From Pseudoruegeria aquimaris (GTDB lineage: Bacteria > Pseudomonadota > Alphaproteobacteria > Rhodobacterales > Rhodobacteraceae): 64,000 nt of DNA. Positions 25,400 to 33,222 of this stretch are shown here, piece after piece. Below the pieces are notes generated by a model that was not told where the DNA came from, ran no database searches, and was given only the letters and a program-made list of their open reading frames with translations. The stretch's first letter is position 1; the number at the start of each line of letters is the position of its first letter. The position numbers were made by a program, and so were the translations under genes. The DNA is taken from contig NZ_FWFQ01000019.1 in the NCBI RefSeq assembly GCF_900172235.1, positions 1 through 64,000 on the forward strand, written 5' to 3'.

Positions 25400-25735
25400 C
25401 TGCTCCAGCAGGAGGCCCTTCGAGACGTAAGCCAGCTGGAAGGCCTCGAAGATCGGCCAGATGTCGAGCAGCGCGTCGATCGCCTCGGGGCTCGGGTCGA
25501 TGGGATTGCCGTCGGCATCGCCCACCCCCTCCCAAGCCATCACAGCCCACCGCGCCAGCGCCTTGGCGAAAGCCAATGCGCGCTCCTCGTCGGACGCTTC
25601 CTCCGGCACCGCCTCGACGGCAGGATCGCTGCGCGTCGCCACCATCAGCGCGGTGGTCAGCGGGCGCAGCTGCACCCGGACACCGGGGGCGAGGTCATGC
25701 CAGCGGGGTTCGTTGGAAAGATCGAGGGTCAGCAT
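25280..25735 (-). CDS. Tail-assembly chaperone (G-like protein)
   Basis: 151 residues from ATG at 25735 (MLTLDLSNEPRWHDLAPGVR). It carries a helical domain EERALAFAKALARWAVMAWE and a Pro/Ser/Ala-rich tail after the slippery site. Position between tail tube and tape measure, and a frameshift near the 3' end, are the hallmarks of gpG-type chaperones. The ATG is one base past the tail tube stop. The long upstream extension of this frame is a shadow of the tail tube gene. Confidence 0.8.
   Translation of the reverse strand: MLTLDLSNEPRWHDLAPGVRVQLRPLTTALMVATRSDPAVEAVPEEASDEERALAFAKALARWAVMAWEGVGDADGNPIDPSPEAIDALLDIWPIFEAFQLAYVSKGLLLEQEKNASAPSPNGPSAGASDTAMPASPTRAASKPAPTARRG
25391..25397 (-). promoter_or_regulatory. 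-1 ribosomal frameshift slippery heptamer A AAA AAC
   Basis: On the minus strand the sequence is GGAAAAAAACGCC. Counting from the ATG at 25735, AAC is codon 115, so the heptamer A AAA AAC is in the exact X XXY YYZ phase. A -1 slip reads AAA AAA CGC and continues in the frame that ends at 25041. Such heptamers are among the most efficient bacterial -1 slippery sites. Confidence 0.85.
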
Positions 25736-25736
25736 G

Positions 25737-26675
25737 TCAGTAACTCGCAACTGCGTTCTTGAGGACGACCGTGCACATCTGCCCGGCCACGGAATCATGG
25801 GCCGCCTGCCAGTCGAAACTGGCCTGGATGCCCTGCGGCCCCTGGATTTCCACCCGGGGGCGCGGGAGATAGACGGCATGCGCGGTGATCGTCAGGCTGA
25901 CATTGGCCGAGATCACCCAGGAGAACTCGAGGCTCGCCGCCGTCCCGTTCAGCGCCTGGTCCATCAGCGTGGTATCGGCAAAGCGCACGTCGATCTTGCC
26001 GGTGAGCGCGGCGATGGACGGGTCGGCCCCGTCGATGCGGCCATCGTTGCGGATGGTCTCGATGCGTTCGACATTGTTGGCATAGGTCAGGTCCGCCGAG
26101 ACGATGTGGCCCAGCGCGGTGCCGTTCCTCTTGATCGCGCCGTTGAAGTGGCCGAAGCGTTGCAGGGCGTAGGCCGTCGGCGTGCCCGCTGCCGTGGCGG
26201 TTGCGACGCTTTCACCCTGCGCGACCAGCTTCACATCCGCCGTGAGCAAGCCGGAGCGTTGCATGGCGATGCTGAACTGGTCGAGCACGCAGCCCGTGTA
26301 CATGGCAAAGCGCGGGATCTCCGGCATCGCCACCTCGATGGCCATGCTGGGCAGCGACCACGAGCCCGACTTGAAGGTATGGGTCTTGTTCGTGGTCCCT
26401 GTGGTGGTCGGCGCCCCGAACGCTGCCTTCAGCCAGAAGCCGAAGACCTCGGCGTCGAGCGGCACGGTGATGTTGCCATCGGCCGTCACCGCGTCCTTGA
26501 TCGGGGCCAGCGGGTCGCGGCCGTAGCCGAGAAGCTCGGAAGCCAGCAGCGGCTGCTCGGCCCCCAGCGAGGCGCTGGCAAAGGGCATCTGCATGAAGCC
26601 CGTGGCCGGCGCGGTGCCATAGGTCGTCTCGAACGCGGCCGCGAGCTGCGACCGCGCCCCCTGGGCGCGTGCCAT
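25737..26675 (-). CDS. Major tail tube protein
   Basis: 312 residues. The N terminus ARSQLAAAFETTYGTAPATG, and the segment RFADTTLMDQALNGTAASLE with SFDWQAAHDSVAGQMCTVVL at the end, are typical of the tail tube family in Rhodobacterales siphophages. It polymerises around the tape measure. It lies between the terminator gene and the chaperone, as expected. Confidence 0.85.
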   Translation of the reverse strand: MARAQGARSQLAAAFETTYGTAPATGFMQMPFASASLGAEQPLLASELLGYGRDPLAPIKDAVTADGNITVPLDAEVFGFWLKAAFGAPTTTGTTNKTHTFKSGSWSLPSMAIEVAMPEIPRFAMYTGCVLDQFSIAMQRSGLLTADVKLVAQGESVATATAAGTPTAYALQRFGHFNGAIKRNGTALGHIVSADLTYANNVERIETIRNDGRIDGADPSIAALTGKIDVRFADTTLMDQALNGTAASLEFSWVISANVSLTITAHAVYLPRPRVEIQGPQGIQASFDWQAAHDSVAGQMCTVVLKNAVASY

Positions 26676-26698
26676 GGTAATCTCCTAGGGTTGTGGGA

Positions 26699-27172
26699 TC
26701 AGGCCAAGGGATCGGCGGTGGAATAGTGCAGCACCACCGAGATCACGGCGGCCTTCAGGCTGGCCGCGCCCTCGACCGGCAGATCGACCGGCCGCGGCGC
26801 TTCCGCCTCGACCCAGTCGCAGAGCCCGCCCAGCGTGCGGTCGGTAGCGATGACGGCACCGACGCTTGCGCAAAGCGCATCGAAGGCTCCGTCACGGTCG
26901 TTCGGCCCTTGCAAGGGTCCACTGGACCCTTGCACCTGCTGCGCAGAGCGGGCCTCACCCTGCACGATCGCCTCGATCTCGGCGTGGTGCTGGTAATGAT
27001 ACGCGAGCGGCGAGAGCGTCACCTCCGGCTCCCCAGGCTCGCCGTCGCGCAGGATCACGAGGCCCCCGGCCGGCACGCGCTCTGGCAAAACCTCGCCGCG
27101 CAGGACGGTGGCGGGCAACCCCGAAAGCCGCGCGTGCAGCGCGGCGATGATGGTTTCGCGTGGGGTGGGCAT
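26699..27172 (-). CDS. Tail terminator-like protein
   Basis: 157 residues starting MPTPRETIIAALHARLSGLP, with the segment YHYQHHAEIEAIVQG and a C-terminal LKAAVISVVLHYSTADPLA. Fold and position (between head-tail joiners and tail tube) match gpU-like terminators that cap the tail tube. About 17 residues near position 83 (SAQQVQGSSGPLQGPN) are encoded around a perfect palindrome (26911-26933) and look like an in-frame insert. Confidence 0.7.
   Translation of the reverse strand: MPTPRETIIAALHARLSGLPATVLRGEVLPERVPAGGLVILRDGEPGEPEVTLSPLAYHYQHHAEIEAIVQGEARSAQQVQGSSGPLQGPNDRDGAFDALCASVGAVIATDRTLGGLCDWVEAEAPRPVDLPVEGAASLKAAVISVVLHYSTADPLA
26911..26933. repeat. Coding palindrome with TCCACTGGA core
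   Basis: GCAAGGGTCCA-C-TGGACCCTTGC: two perfect 11-base arms around one C. It has the same arm length and core as the palindrome at 44589-44611, although the outer arm sequences differ. Confidence 0.8.
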
Positions 27173-27256
27173 TCTCTGTGGCCATCTTTTTTCGTGACAA
27201 ACGTGAGAGGTTTGCCCGACTATCTTCTTGTTGATGCCGTGGATTGGAGGATTTTG

Positions 27257-27994
27257 ATGAAAGCCGCCAAGATCATTTCGTTTGCGATTGCCGTACTTCT
27301 GATTACCGCCGCCTTCCTCGCCTCAACATTTTGGTGGGTCTTTGCTCTTCCGTTACCGGTACTTCTCGTCTGTCAGATGGTTGCGCTGGGTGCTGATCTT
27401 AGAACCGCCGAAAGGTTTTTCGGCTTCACTGATATGGCCTATTACCTGATCATTGGTGCAGTAATCGGTTTGGGCACGCGCTATCTTCCCGAACTTGATC
27501 GGGTCATTCAGGAGGACGCAGAATTGACTTTTGCGCAAGCAGAAGCGGCGTTGCCTGACGCCCAAGAAGCGGCCCGAGTGGCGTCTGAAGCTCGCGGTGA
27601 AGCTACATCGAGCCTCGAAAGTATCCCTCATGATGTCCTTGGCGAGTGTTTCGCGCGCCAACTTACAGCCCAGATTCAACAGTCGGTCGACATTGATCCG
27701 CAGCCAGAAAGGCCCGGGTTGATGTTACCTGATTATCCTCCCGGATGTGAAATACCTCTATCAGTTGCTGACCTTGCGGCGCGTACGACTGGCGAAGCTA
27801 TGGTGGCCACCAATCGCGTCCGTGACCTCAACGAGATTGTAGAAAGAGGACCGACCCCCTCTGTAACTTCGTCCGACTTTTTCAGTGCAGATGAACTCGC
27901 ATGGCTCTTGTTCCGGTTGTTCCCGGCTCTCGTGCTGTGCGGGGTCATGTTGAAAGTAGGAAAAACCAGCCTCTCAATTCGAAAGTCGGCGTAG
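27257..27994 (+). CDS. Membrane protein of unknown function, probable prophage moron
   Basis: 245 residues from ATG at 27257, preceded by a GGAGG ribosome site six bases upstream. Two N-terminal hydrophobic segments (IISFAIAVLLITAAFLAST; WVFALPLPVLLVCQMVALG), a third near 65 (YYLIIGAVIGLG), then a ~130-residue helical and probably periplasmic or cytoplasmic part (TFAQAEAALPDAQEAARVAS), and a terminal hydrophobic segment LAWLLFRLFPALVLCGVML. It points against the surrounding late operon and is visibly more AT-rich. That is the profile of a lysogenic cargo gene, for example superinfection exclusion, but no family is recognised. The frame is open further upstream, but that part mirrors the terminator gene. 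Confidence 0.75.
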   Translation: MKAAKIISFAIAVLLITAAFLASTFWWVFALPLPVLLVCQMVALGADLRTAERFFGFTDMAYYLIIGAVIGLGTRYLPELDRVIQEDAELTFAQAEAALPDAQEAARVASEARGEATSSLESIPHDVLGECFARQLTAQIQQSVDIDPQPERPGLMLPDYPPGCEIPLSVADLAARTTGEAMVATNRVRDLNEIVERGPTPSVTSSDFFSADELAWLLFRLFPALVLCGVMLKVGKTSLSIRKSA

Positions 27995-27999
27995 TGTTC

Positions 28000-28632
28000 T
28001 CAAGTCGTTCGCCGCTCTAACCAGTTCGCCACAATCAACCCCGGCACGCTGTCCAACGCCCGGTCTGCATCCCGCGCCAGATCCAACCGCTTCGGCAATT
28101 TGACCTGCGGCACCAACAGGAAAATCGGCGCGGTGACCTTGCCGCGCCCGGTCTTCGAGCGCGACACCACCGCCTGACCCTTCGTGTTCAGCCGTCCCTC
28201 CGCCACCAGCAGGCTCGGACCCGTCCGTCGATAGACGAACCGCAGGCGCAGCCCGCGACGCCGTTCCCATTCACCGGGCGTGATCCGGCCACCCCGCAGG
28301 GACTTGCCGGCCGCAGGCAGCGGGATCGCCAGCCAGAACCCGTTCTTCGACCGGATCAGCGGCCCCGTGTCATGCGCGCCCACGATGACGGGCGCCTTCG
28401 ACCAGACCAATGCCGCCGCGTTCAGGCTCTCGCCGGCCTTCGGGTAGGTCTGGCTCCGGATCGAGTTTGCCAATCGCCGGCCGAGCCCTGCGCCGGTGAT
28501 CTGGCCGCGCCAGGCGGTCTTGAGCCCGGTCCCGGCCTCGCGCATGGCGGCGGTGACGGCCTTTTCGCCCGCCTTCACCTCGGCCGCCATGGCAGCGACG
28601 AGATCGGGGGTGATGTCGAGCTTCAGCTTCAT
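28000..28632 (-). CDS. DUF6441-like phage head-tail protein
   Basis: 210 residues. The N terminus LVAAMAAEVKAGEKAVTAAM, then AWRGQITGAGLGRRLANSIR and GFWLAIPLPAAGK, resemble the DUF6441 family found between head completion and tail terminator genes, in the slot of HK97 gp10 or lambda gpZ-like proteins. It overlaps the upstream joiner gene by 4 bases. Confidence 0.65.
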   Translation of the reverse strand: MKLKLDITPDLVAAMAAEVKAGEKAVTAAMREAGTGLKTAWRGQITGAGLGRRLANSIRSQTYPKAGESLNAAALVWSKAPVIVGAHDTGPLIRSKNGFWLAIPLPAAGKSLRGGRITPGEWERRRGLRLRFVYRRTGPSLLVAEGRLNTKGQAVVSRSKTGRGKVTAPIFLLVPQVKLPKRLDLARDADRALDSVPGLIVANWLERRTT

Positions 28633-28940
28633 GCCGGACGCAGATCCACGGTCCAGACGAGCCGCTCGCGGTCGCGGACGGGCTCGCCCTGGATGAGGAA
28701 CGCCTCGCCGTCGATCTCGATCCGGTCGCCAGGACGCGGGCTCGGCACTTCCGCCACGCGCAGGTCCACCTTCGTGGTTTCAGACCAGAGGCGCGCGTCG
28801 CCGAAGTCGGTGATGGCATCCGCCTGCCGGGAGACAATGCGCACCAGAACGGGCGTGCCGCCAGCGGAGGTGTAGATCGCTTCGCGCCCGATGTTGGGGT
28901 CATTGAACAGGGCATCCACGATGGCGGAGATCGCCGTCAT
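28629..28940 (-). CDS. Head-tail joining protein (FII/attachment-like)
   Basis: 103 residues from ATG at 28940. Mostly beta: VRIVSRQADAITDFGDARLW, then RPGDRIEIDGEAFLIQGEPV and RERLVWTVDLRP, the pattern of small head-tail connectors of the lambda gpFII kind. Overlap of one base with the cement protein gene and 4 bases with the next supports it. An upstream in-frame start at 29069 only mirrors the neighbouring gene. Confidence 0.65.
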   Translation of the reverse strand: MTAISAIVDALFNDPNIGREAIYTSAGGTPVLVRIVSRQADAITDFGDARLWSETTKVDLRVAEVPSPRPGDRIEIDGEAFLIQGEPVRDRERLVWTVDLRPA

Positions 28941-29275
28941 CAGAAGCTGCCGTTCAGGCGCACTCGGCCCAACACGTCGCCCGCGCCGCCCGCGACGGCT
29001 TCGGTGGCGACGCCGATCAGGGTATTCGCCGTGGCGGTCTTGGTCGCTTCCTTGTTGGTGTTGTCCCAATAGACCTTGTCACCGGCAGACCAGGCCTGGC
29101 TGGCGACCTTCTTGAGGTCAAAGACACCGGTGAGCGCGACCTCGATGGTCTCGGCATTGGCGGCATCGCCGGCGGCCACGCCGAAGATCGAGCCGACGAG
29201 CAGGCCGTCGCCGGAGGTGACCGCATAGGGCGCAGTGAGCGTGATGGTGTTGCCGGGCTGGACGTAGTTCTTCAT
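28940..29275 (-). CDS. DUF2190 capsid cement/decoration protein
   Basis: 111 residues from ATG at 29275 (MKNYVQPGNTITLTAPYAVT). Segments GVAAGDAANAETIEVALTGV and WSAGDKVYWDNTNKEAT are conserved in the DUF2190 family, small beta proteins located immediately after the capsid gene that stabilise the shell. The start is preceded by an AAAGGA-type ribosome site. Confidence 0.8.
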   Translation of the reverse strand: MKNYVQPGNTITLTAPYAVTSGDGLLVGSIFGVAAGDAANAETIEVALTGVFDLKKVASQAWSAGDKVYWDNTNKEATKTATANTLIGVATEAVAGGAGDVLGRVRLNGSF

Positions 29276-29358
29276 GTGCGAGATCCTTTGCAAACGGGAA
29301 CGGGCGGCCCGGTTGGACCGCCCGCGTGTCAGGGTTCAGATGTCAGGGAAGGCCGGGC

Positions 29359-31425
29359 CTATGCACCCGGGTTCTTGTAAAGACCGCGCCAGTCGATCGC
29401 CTTGGCGCCGAAGTCGAGGCGGCACTTGATCTCGACACCGTCGACGTCGAAGCCGTTGCGGGTTTCGATATAGGCGCCCTGCTGACCTTCGAGATAGGCG
29501 TATTCGATGGTGTCGATCTGGTTCGGGCTCGCGGCCAGGTACCAGGCGGTGGCGCTGGCCGCATCGAGGCGGGGCTCGCTGATCGGGGTGAGCGTGCGGA
29601 TCGATTGCGGCACCACGCTGGCGGTCGCGGCGGGCACGAGGTTCTGGGCCACCAGCTGTTCGGCCTTCAACTCCAGCGCGGCCGGCACGATCAGGTAGGC
29701 AGGGCGCACGTTCAGCACCGTCTTCTTGTCGAGACCAGTCTGCTTGGCCATCGCCGCGCGGGCTGCGCCCACGCTGGTCACGTCCAGCGCCGCGCCGGTG
29801 CCGGCGAGGTTCTTGTGGGTGGCGTGGAACAGCGCGTTGCCGTCGGCCATCACCGGGTTGGCGGTGATGATGCCCCAGACCACGTCCGATTCGAGCTGGG
29901 CGATGGAATTGCCATACATCGCCGGGATGCGAGTGAAGGCGTCGAGATCGTCGTTGATCAGCGTCTGGCGGGTGATGGCGACCACCCGGCCATAGGTCTT
30001 GACCTTGTAGCTCTCCTTGCTCTCGCCGAGCGTCCCGCGCTTGAACTCGCCGCTCTCGCCGACCTCCAGAAGCTGCGGCGCCTCGCCCAGCTGGACCCGG
30101 TGCATCGCCTTGAAGTCGGTGGCGAGCACCTGGCGACAGAACAGCATGAAGGTGCGGGGATAGGCCTCGTAGGCCTGTCGCAAGGTCTTGTTGGTGACGG
30201 CGGCGAGGATCTCGGGGAAATCGGACGTCGAGTGCAGCGCCCGCGTCGCCACCTCGTCGCGCGACAGGCCCCGCGTGTTCACGCCCGCATTGCCGAGGCT
30301 CTCGCGCGCCAGTTCCAGGAGCGTCATGCCGCGATATTGCCGCGCGGCATCTTCCAGTTCGAAGAGCGTCGGGCTGTAGCGGTGCAGGAGCGCATTGGCC
30401 ACGGCCTCGCGGCGCGTGACCTGCTCATCGCGGCCACCGAGCGGGATCGACACCTGGCTGAAGGTGCGGGTTTCCTCGGACTTGGCGGCGACCTGGTCGA
30501 GGATCAGGCGCCGGGCCTCGTCGATATCCGTGCCGCGTTTCACCAGATCCTCGGCAAAGCTGCGTTCGAGGTTCAGGCGACCGGCCAGATCGTAGATGGC
30601 GGAAACGCGGTCGCGTTCCGCTTCGCGCGCACGGGTGGCGGCCGCTTCGGCGTCAGGCGCCGGAGTGACCTCAGGCTTCTGCGCTTTCGGCTGGGAACGG
30701 GTCTCGACCGCAGCCGTTTGCGGGTCGGTCGCGGGGGTCTTCGGTTCGGGCATGGCGGTGTCCTCGGTCGCGACCGGATCGGTCGGCTGGGGGATGGTGC
30801 GGGTTGCGGCGTCGGTAGCCGGGGTCTCGGTCTTGTCGCTCATCGGGATGGCTCCTGTGGTGGTGGGTTGCACGTCCCGGCGATGGAGGACGCAGTCGTG
30901 AAGGGGGGATCGGGCGCGGAACCCTGCGGCGGGGTCGGCGCCCACGGGCACGGCGGACACCTCGAAGGGCGTCCAGTCGACCGCGCGCCAGAGCTCGCGG
31001 CCCGCCTCGGGCTTCGTGACCTCGAAGCGGTGGACCTGGTAGCCGATGGAGACCGCGCGGATGTGGCCGGCCTGGATATCGCGCCAGATCGGTTCGACAT
31101 CGCTGCGTTCGCTGATGCGCACGAGGGCAATGCCGCGCCCGTTCTCGATGCGGGCCGAGCCCGGAACGACCGAGCCGATCACCGCATCCAGCGTGTCGAT
31201 CTCGTGCACCTTCAGGAACGGCGCGCCTCCGTTCAGCCGCTCGAGCCGCACATGGGCCGGATCGAGGCTCAGTTCCTCGTCATAGGGCTCGCCAAAGAGA
31301 GTCGAGCGGCGCACCCGCGCACCCGCCGACCAGATCACCTCGACGGTGCGGGCGTCCTTATCGGCTGAGTTCGGCGCAAGCTCCGCCGTCCGGCGCAGGG
31401 CCGGCAGTTCGATCATCGTGTCCAT
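29359..31425 (-). CDS. Prohead protease / major capsid protein fusion
   Basis: 688 residues. Residues ~1-190 resemble HK97-type prohead proteases: GGAPFLKVHEIDTLDAVIGS holds the likely catalytic His, and HIRAVSIGYQV the likely catalytic Ser. A charged, Pro/Thr-rich and helical region (~195-330) serves as a scaffold-like delta domain. The HK97-fold capsid part follows: FKRGTLGESKESYKVKTYGR, ITRQTLINDDLDAF, and the C-terminal GFDVDGVEIKCRLDFGAKAI. Such fusions are known in alphaproteobacterial phages. An internal ATG at codon 195 with its own ribosome site could make the scaffold-capsid part separately. It lies between portal and cement protein. Confidence 0.87.
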   Translation of the reverse strand: MDTMIELPALRRTAELAPNSADKDARTVEVIWSAGARVRRSTLFGEPYDEELSLDPAHVRLERLNGGAPFLKVHEIDTLDAVIGSVVPGSARIENGRGIALVRISERSDVEPIWRDIQAGHIRAVSIGYQVHRFEVTKPEAGRELWRAVDWTPFEVSAVPVGADPAAGFRARSPLHDCVLHRRDVQPTTTGAIPMSDKTETPATDAATRTIPQPTDPVATEDTAMPEPKTPATDPQTAAVETRSQPKAQKPEVTPAPDAEAAATRAREAERDRVSAIYDLAGRLNLERSFAEDLVKRGTDIDEARRLILDQVAAKSEETRTFSQVSIPLGGRDEQVTRREAVANALLHRYSPTLFELEDAARQYRGMTLLELARESLGNAGVNTRGLSRDEVATRALHSTSDFPEILAAVTNKTLRQAYEAYPRTFMLFCRQVLATDFKAMHRVQLGEAPQLLEVGESGEFKRGTLGESKESYKVKTYGRVVAITRQTLINDDLDAFTRIPAMYGNSIAQLESDVVWGIITANPVMADGNALFHATHKNLAGTGAALDVTSVGAARAAMAKQTGLDKKTVLNVRPAYLIVPAALELKAEQLVAQNLVPAATASVVPQSIRTLTPISEPRLDAASATAWYLAASPNQIDTIEYAYLEGQQGAYIETRNGFDVDGVEIKCRLDFGAKAIDWRGLYKNPGA
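30841..30856 (-). promoter_or_regulatory. Internal ribosome-binding site and start within the protease-capsid gene
   Basis: The minus strand carries AGGAG (30856-30852), eight bases, then ATG (30843-30841) in the same frame as the fusion, giving MSDKTETPATDAATRTIPQ. It lies just after the protease domain. It would give a 494-residue scaffold-capsid protein without protease, akin to lambda C/Nu3 nested starts. Confidence 0.6.
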
Positions 31426-31430
31426 TTGAG

Positions 31431-32957
31431 TCAGTCCTGTTGGTCGGTCGGAGCCGGGTCGGTCGGTGTGTCGGCGGAAGGTTCATCCACCGGGTCGCTT
31501 GTCTGCGCGCTGCCGGTCTTGGTGACGCGACGCGGATCGCTGTCGAGAACCAGGCCGAGCGCGTCGAGCTTGGCATTGGTCGCGGCAATTTCCGCCAGCA
31601 CCGCGTCGGGGTTGCGGCCCTGCTGGGCGATCACCTCGGCCAGCGTCATGGTCCCCGAGCGGATCGACAAGAGGTTCGCCATCGCGTCCTTCTGCGGATC
31701 GACCGCCTCGAACTTTGGCGGCGACCATTCGACCGGCACGTCCGGCGTCGGGATGCGCCCCGCCGCCCATGCGGCTTCCGTGAACCAGCGCCAGACCGGC
31801 GCGCAGAGCATCGGGATGAAGAGCTGCCACTGCACCGCATCAATCATGCGGCGGAACTCGACGAGCCCCGCGCGGATCGAGGAATAGTTGACCTGGCTGA
31901 GATCGCCGGTCAGCAGCTCGTAGGGCACCCGGAAGCCAGCCGAGATCGTGTGCAGGCTCGCGCGCTTGTATTCGCCGTAGCCGCCCGTGGCTGCGGGCTG
32001 GTTGAAGCGGATATCCTTGCCGCCACGGGCATAGGCGATGAGGCCGGGCTCGAACTGCTCGACCCGGTTGCCATCGGCATCGACCACGCTGGGCGCGATG
32101 CCCTGTTGGGCCTCGTCATCGCCGAAGACGATGGCGGTGACGCAGGCCTCGGTCTTCTTGCGCACGATCTCGGCCACCTCGTAGTCGTCGAGATCACGCA
32201 AACTGCGGATCACCGGCGCGCCCCAGGGAACGCCGCGCGCCTGCGTGCGCTGTTTCTCGTAGACATGGGCAATGTCCGTGGCTGGAACCGGGCGGCTCTG
32301 CAACCCGTTTTGCAAGGCCCCATAGGCATCGCCCGGATGCTCGGCATGCAGCCAATAGGCCTGGCGCTTTCCGACCGGGTCGAACTCGATCCCTTGAACG
32401 AGGCGGCCATTGCCGATCGCCCCGGACTTGGTAGCGTCGAGGAAGTCGGCCTCGAGCACCTGCAATTGCAGCGGCACGGGCAGGCCATCCGAGGATCGGC
32501 GCAGGCGTCGGCGCACCAGCACCTCGCCCGCTTCGACCATCTCGCGGCAGATCAGCGTCTGCAGCCCGTAGAAATCGAGCTGGCCATCGGCGTCGGCGGC
32601 CTCCGACCAGCGGGCAAAGATCGCGTCCACCGTGCGGTCCAGCTTGTCATCACCGCTGGCCGCGCGCGGCATGATGCCCGCGCCGACGATGTTGTTCACC
32701 AGCACCGACACGGCCTTGGCCGCATGCGGGTTGTTGCGCACCAGGTCCCGCATCCGGTCTCGCAAGAGCGCCCCGGCGACGCCGATCTCGGTGTCGGCTG
32801 AACTGCCCGGCGCGCGCCAGCCTTCGGTCCGTCGCCCCTTGGCGGCGCCGTCATAGCCCCGTGCCAGGGTCTCGAAGGCTTGTTTGGCGAGGACACGGCG
32901 GGCCGCAGCGCGGGGTGCCACCGTGGCAATCGCACGGTCGAACCAGTTTGCCGACAT
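31431..32957 (-). CDS. Portal protein, lambda gpB family
   Basis: 508 residues from ATG at 32957 (MSANWFDRAIATVAPRAAAR). LVRNNPHAAKAVSVLVNNIV (near 72) and ICREMVEAGEVLVRRRLR (near 150) are characteristic of lambda-type portals, as is SQVNYSSIRAGLVEFRRMID near 380. The dodecameric portal forms the DNA channel at one capsid vertex. The longer frame upstream runs through an intergenic palindrome and the gpW-like gene and is not used. C-terminal tail is Asp/Pro/Thr-rich. Confidence 0.92.
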   Translation of the reverse strand: MSANWFDRAIATVAPRAAARRVLAKQAFETLARGYDGAAKGRRTEGWRAPGSSADTEIGVAGALLRDRMRDLVRNNPHAAKAVSVLVNNIVGAGIMPRAASGDDKLDRTVDAIFARWSEAADADGQLDFYGLQTLICREMVEAGEVLVRRRLRRSSDGLPVPLQLQVLEADFLDATKSGAIGNGRLVQGIEFDPVGKRQAYWLHAEHPGDAYGALQNGLQSRPVPATDIAHVYEKQRTQARGVPWGAPVIRSLRDLDDYEVAEIVRKKTEACVTAIVFGDDEAQQGIAPSVVDADGNRVEQFEPGLIAYARGGKDIRFNQPAATGGYGEYKRASLHTISAGFRVPYELLTGDLSQVNYSSIRAGLVEFRRMIDAVQWQLFIPMLCAPVWRWFTEAAWAAGRIPTPDVPVEWSPPKFEAVDPQKDAMANLLSIRSGTMTLAEVIAQQGRNPDAVLAEIAATNAKLDALGLVLDSDPRRVTKTGSAQTSDPVDEPSADTPTDPAPTDQQD

Positions 32958-32963
32958 CACGGC

Positions 32964-33004
32964 ATGACCCCAAAAAGTGGGAACCGTCTTTTGGACAAGG
33001 TCAT
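32964..33004. repeat. Intergenic palindrome of the common alphaproteobacterial type
   Basis: A 41-base imperfect palindrome bounded by ATGACC and GGTCAT, with inner arms CCAAAAAG and CTTTTGG. It lies in the 55-base gap between the gpW-like gene and the portal gene. Very similar palindromes (AAAAAGTGGGAACCG core) are dispersed in many Rhizobiales and Rhodobacterales genomes; family membership is from memory. Confidence 0.65.
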
Positions 33005-33012
33005 ACCTTTCC

Positions 33013-33222
33013 TCATCTGTCTCCGCGGCTGAAGCCCGCGAGACCGGCAACCGGCAGAGGCTGCATCGTCCCCGCAATCGCGCGCTCGATTGTACGGATA
33101 CGCGCCAGCAGATCCTCGGCCGAGCCGTAATCAACGGATTTGCCGTCATAGCTGACCCGCGTCGTGCCGCTGGCATAGGCACGGCGCAGCGCCGCGAGCT
33201 CGGTTTCCGTCCAGTCCGCCAT
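33013..33222 (-). CDS. gpW-like head-tail joining protein
   Basis: 69 residues from ATG at 33222, overlapping the terminase stop (TAATG). The sequence MADWTETELAALRRAYASGT, then YDGKSVDYGSAEDLLARIRT, matches the gpW family: two helices and a beta hairpin, binding beneath the portal. A start three codons earlier (GTG) is possible. Confidence 0.85.
   Translation of the reverse strand: MADWTETELAALRRAYASGTTRVSYDGKSVDYGSAEDLLARIRTIERAIAGTMQPLPVAGLAGFSRGDR

Noticed and set aside
29326-31368. 680-codon plus-strand frame
   Set aside because: Antisense shadow of the protease-capsid gene, rich in His/Gly/Arg with no motif content.
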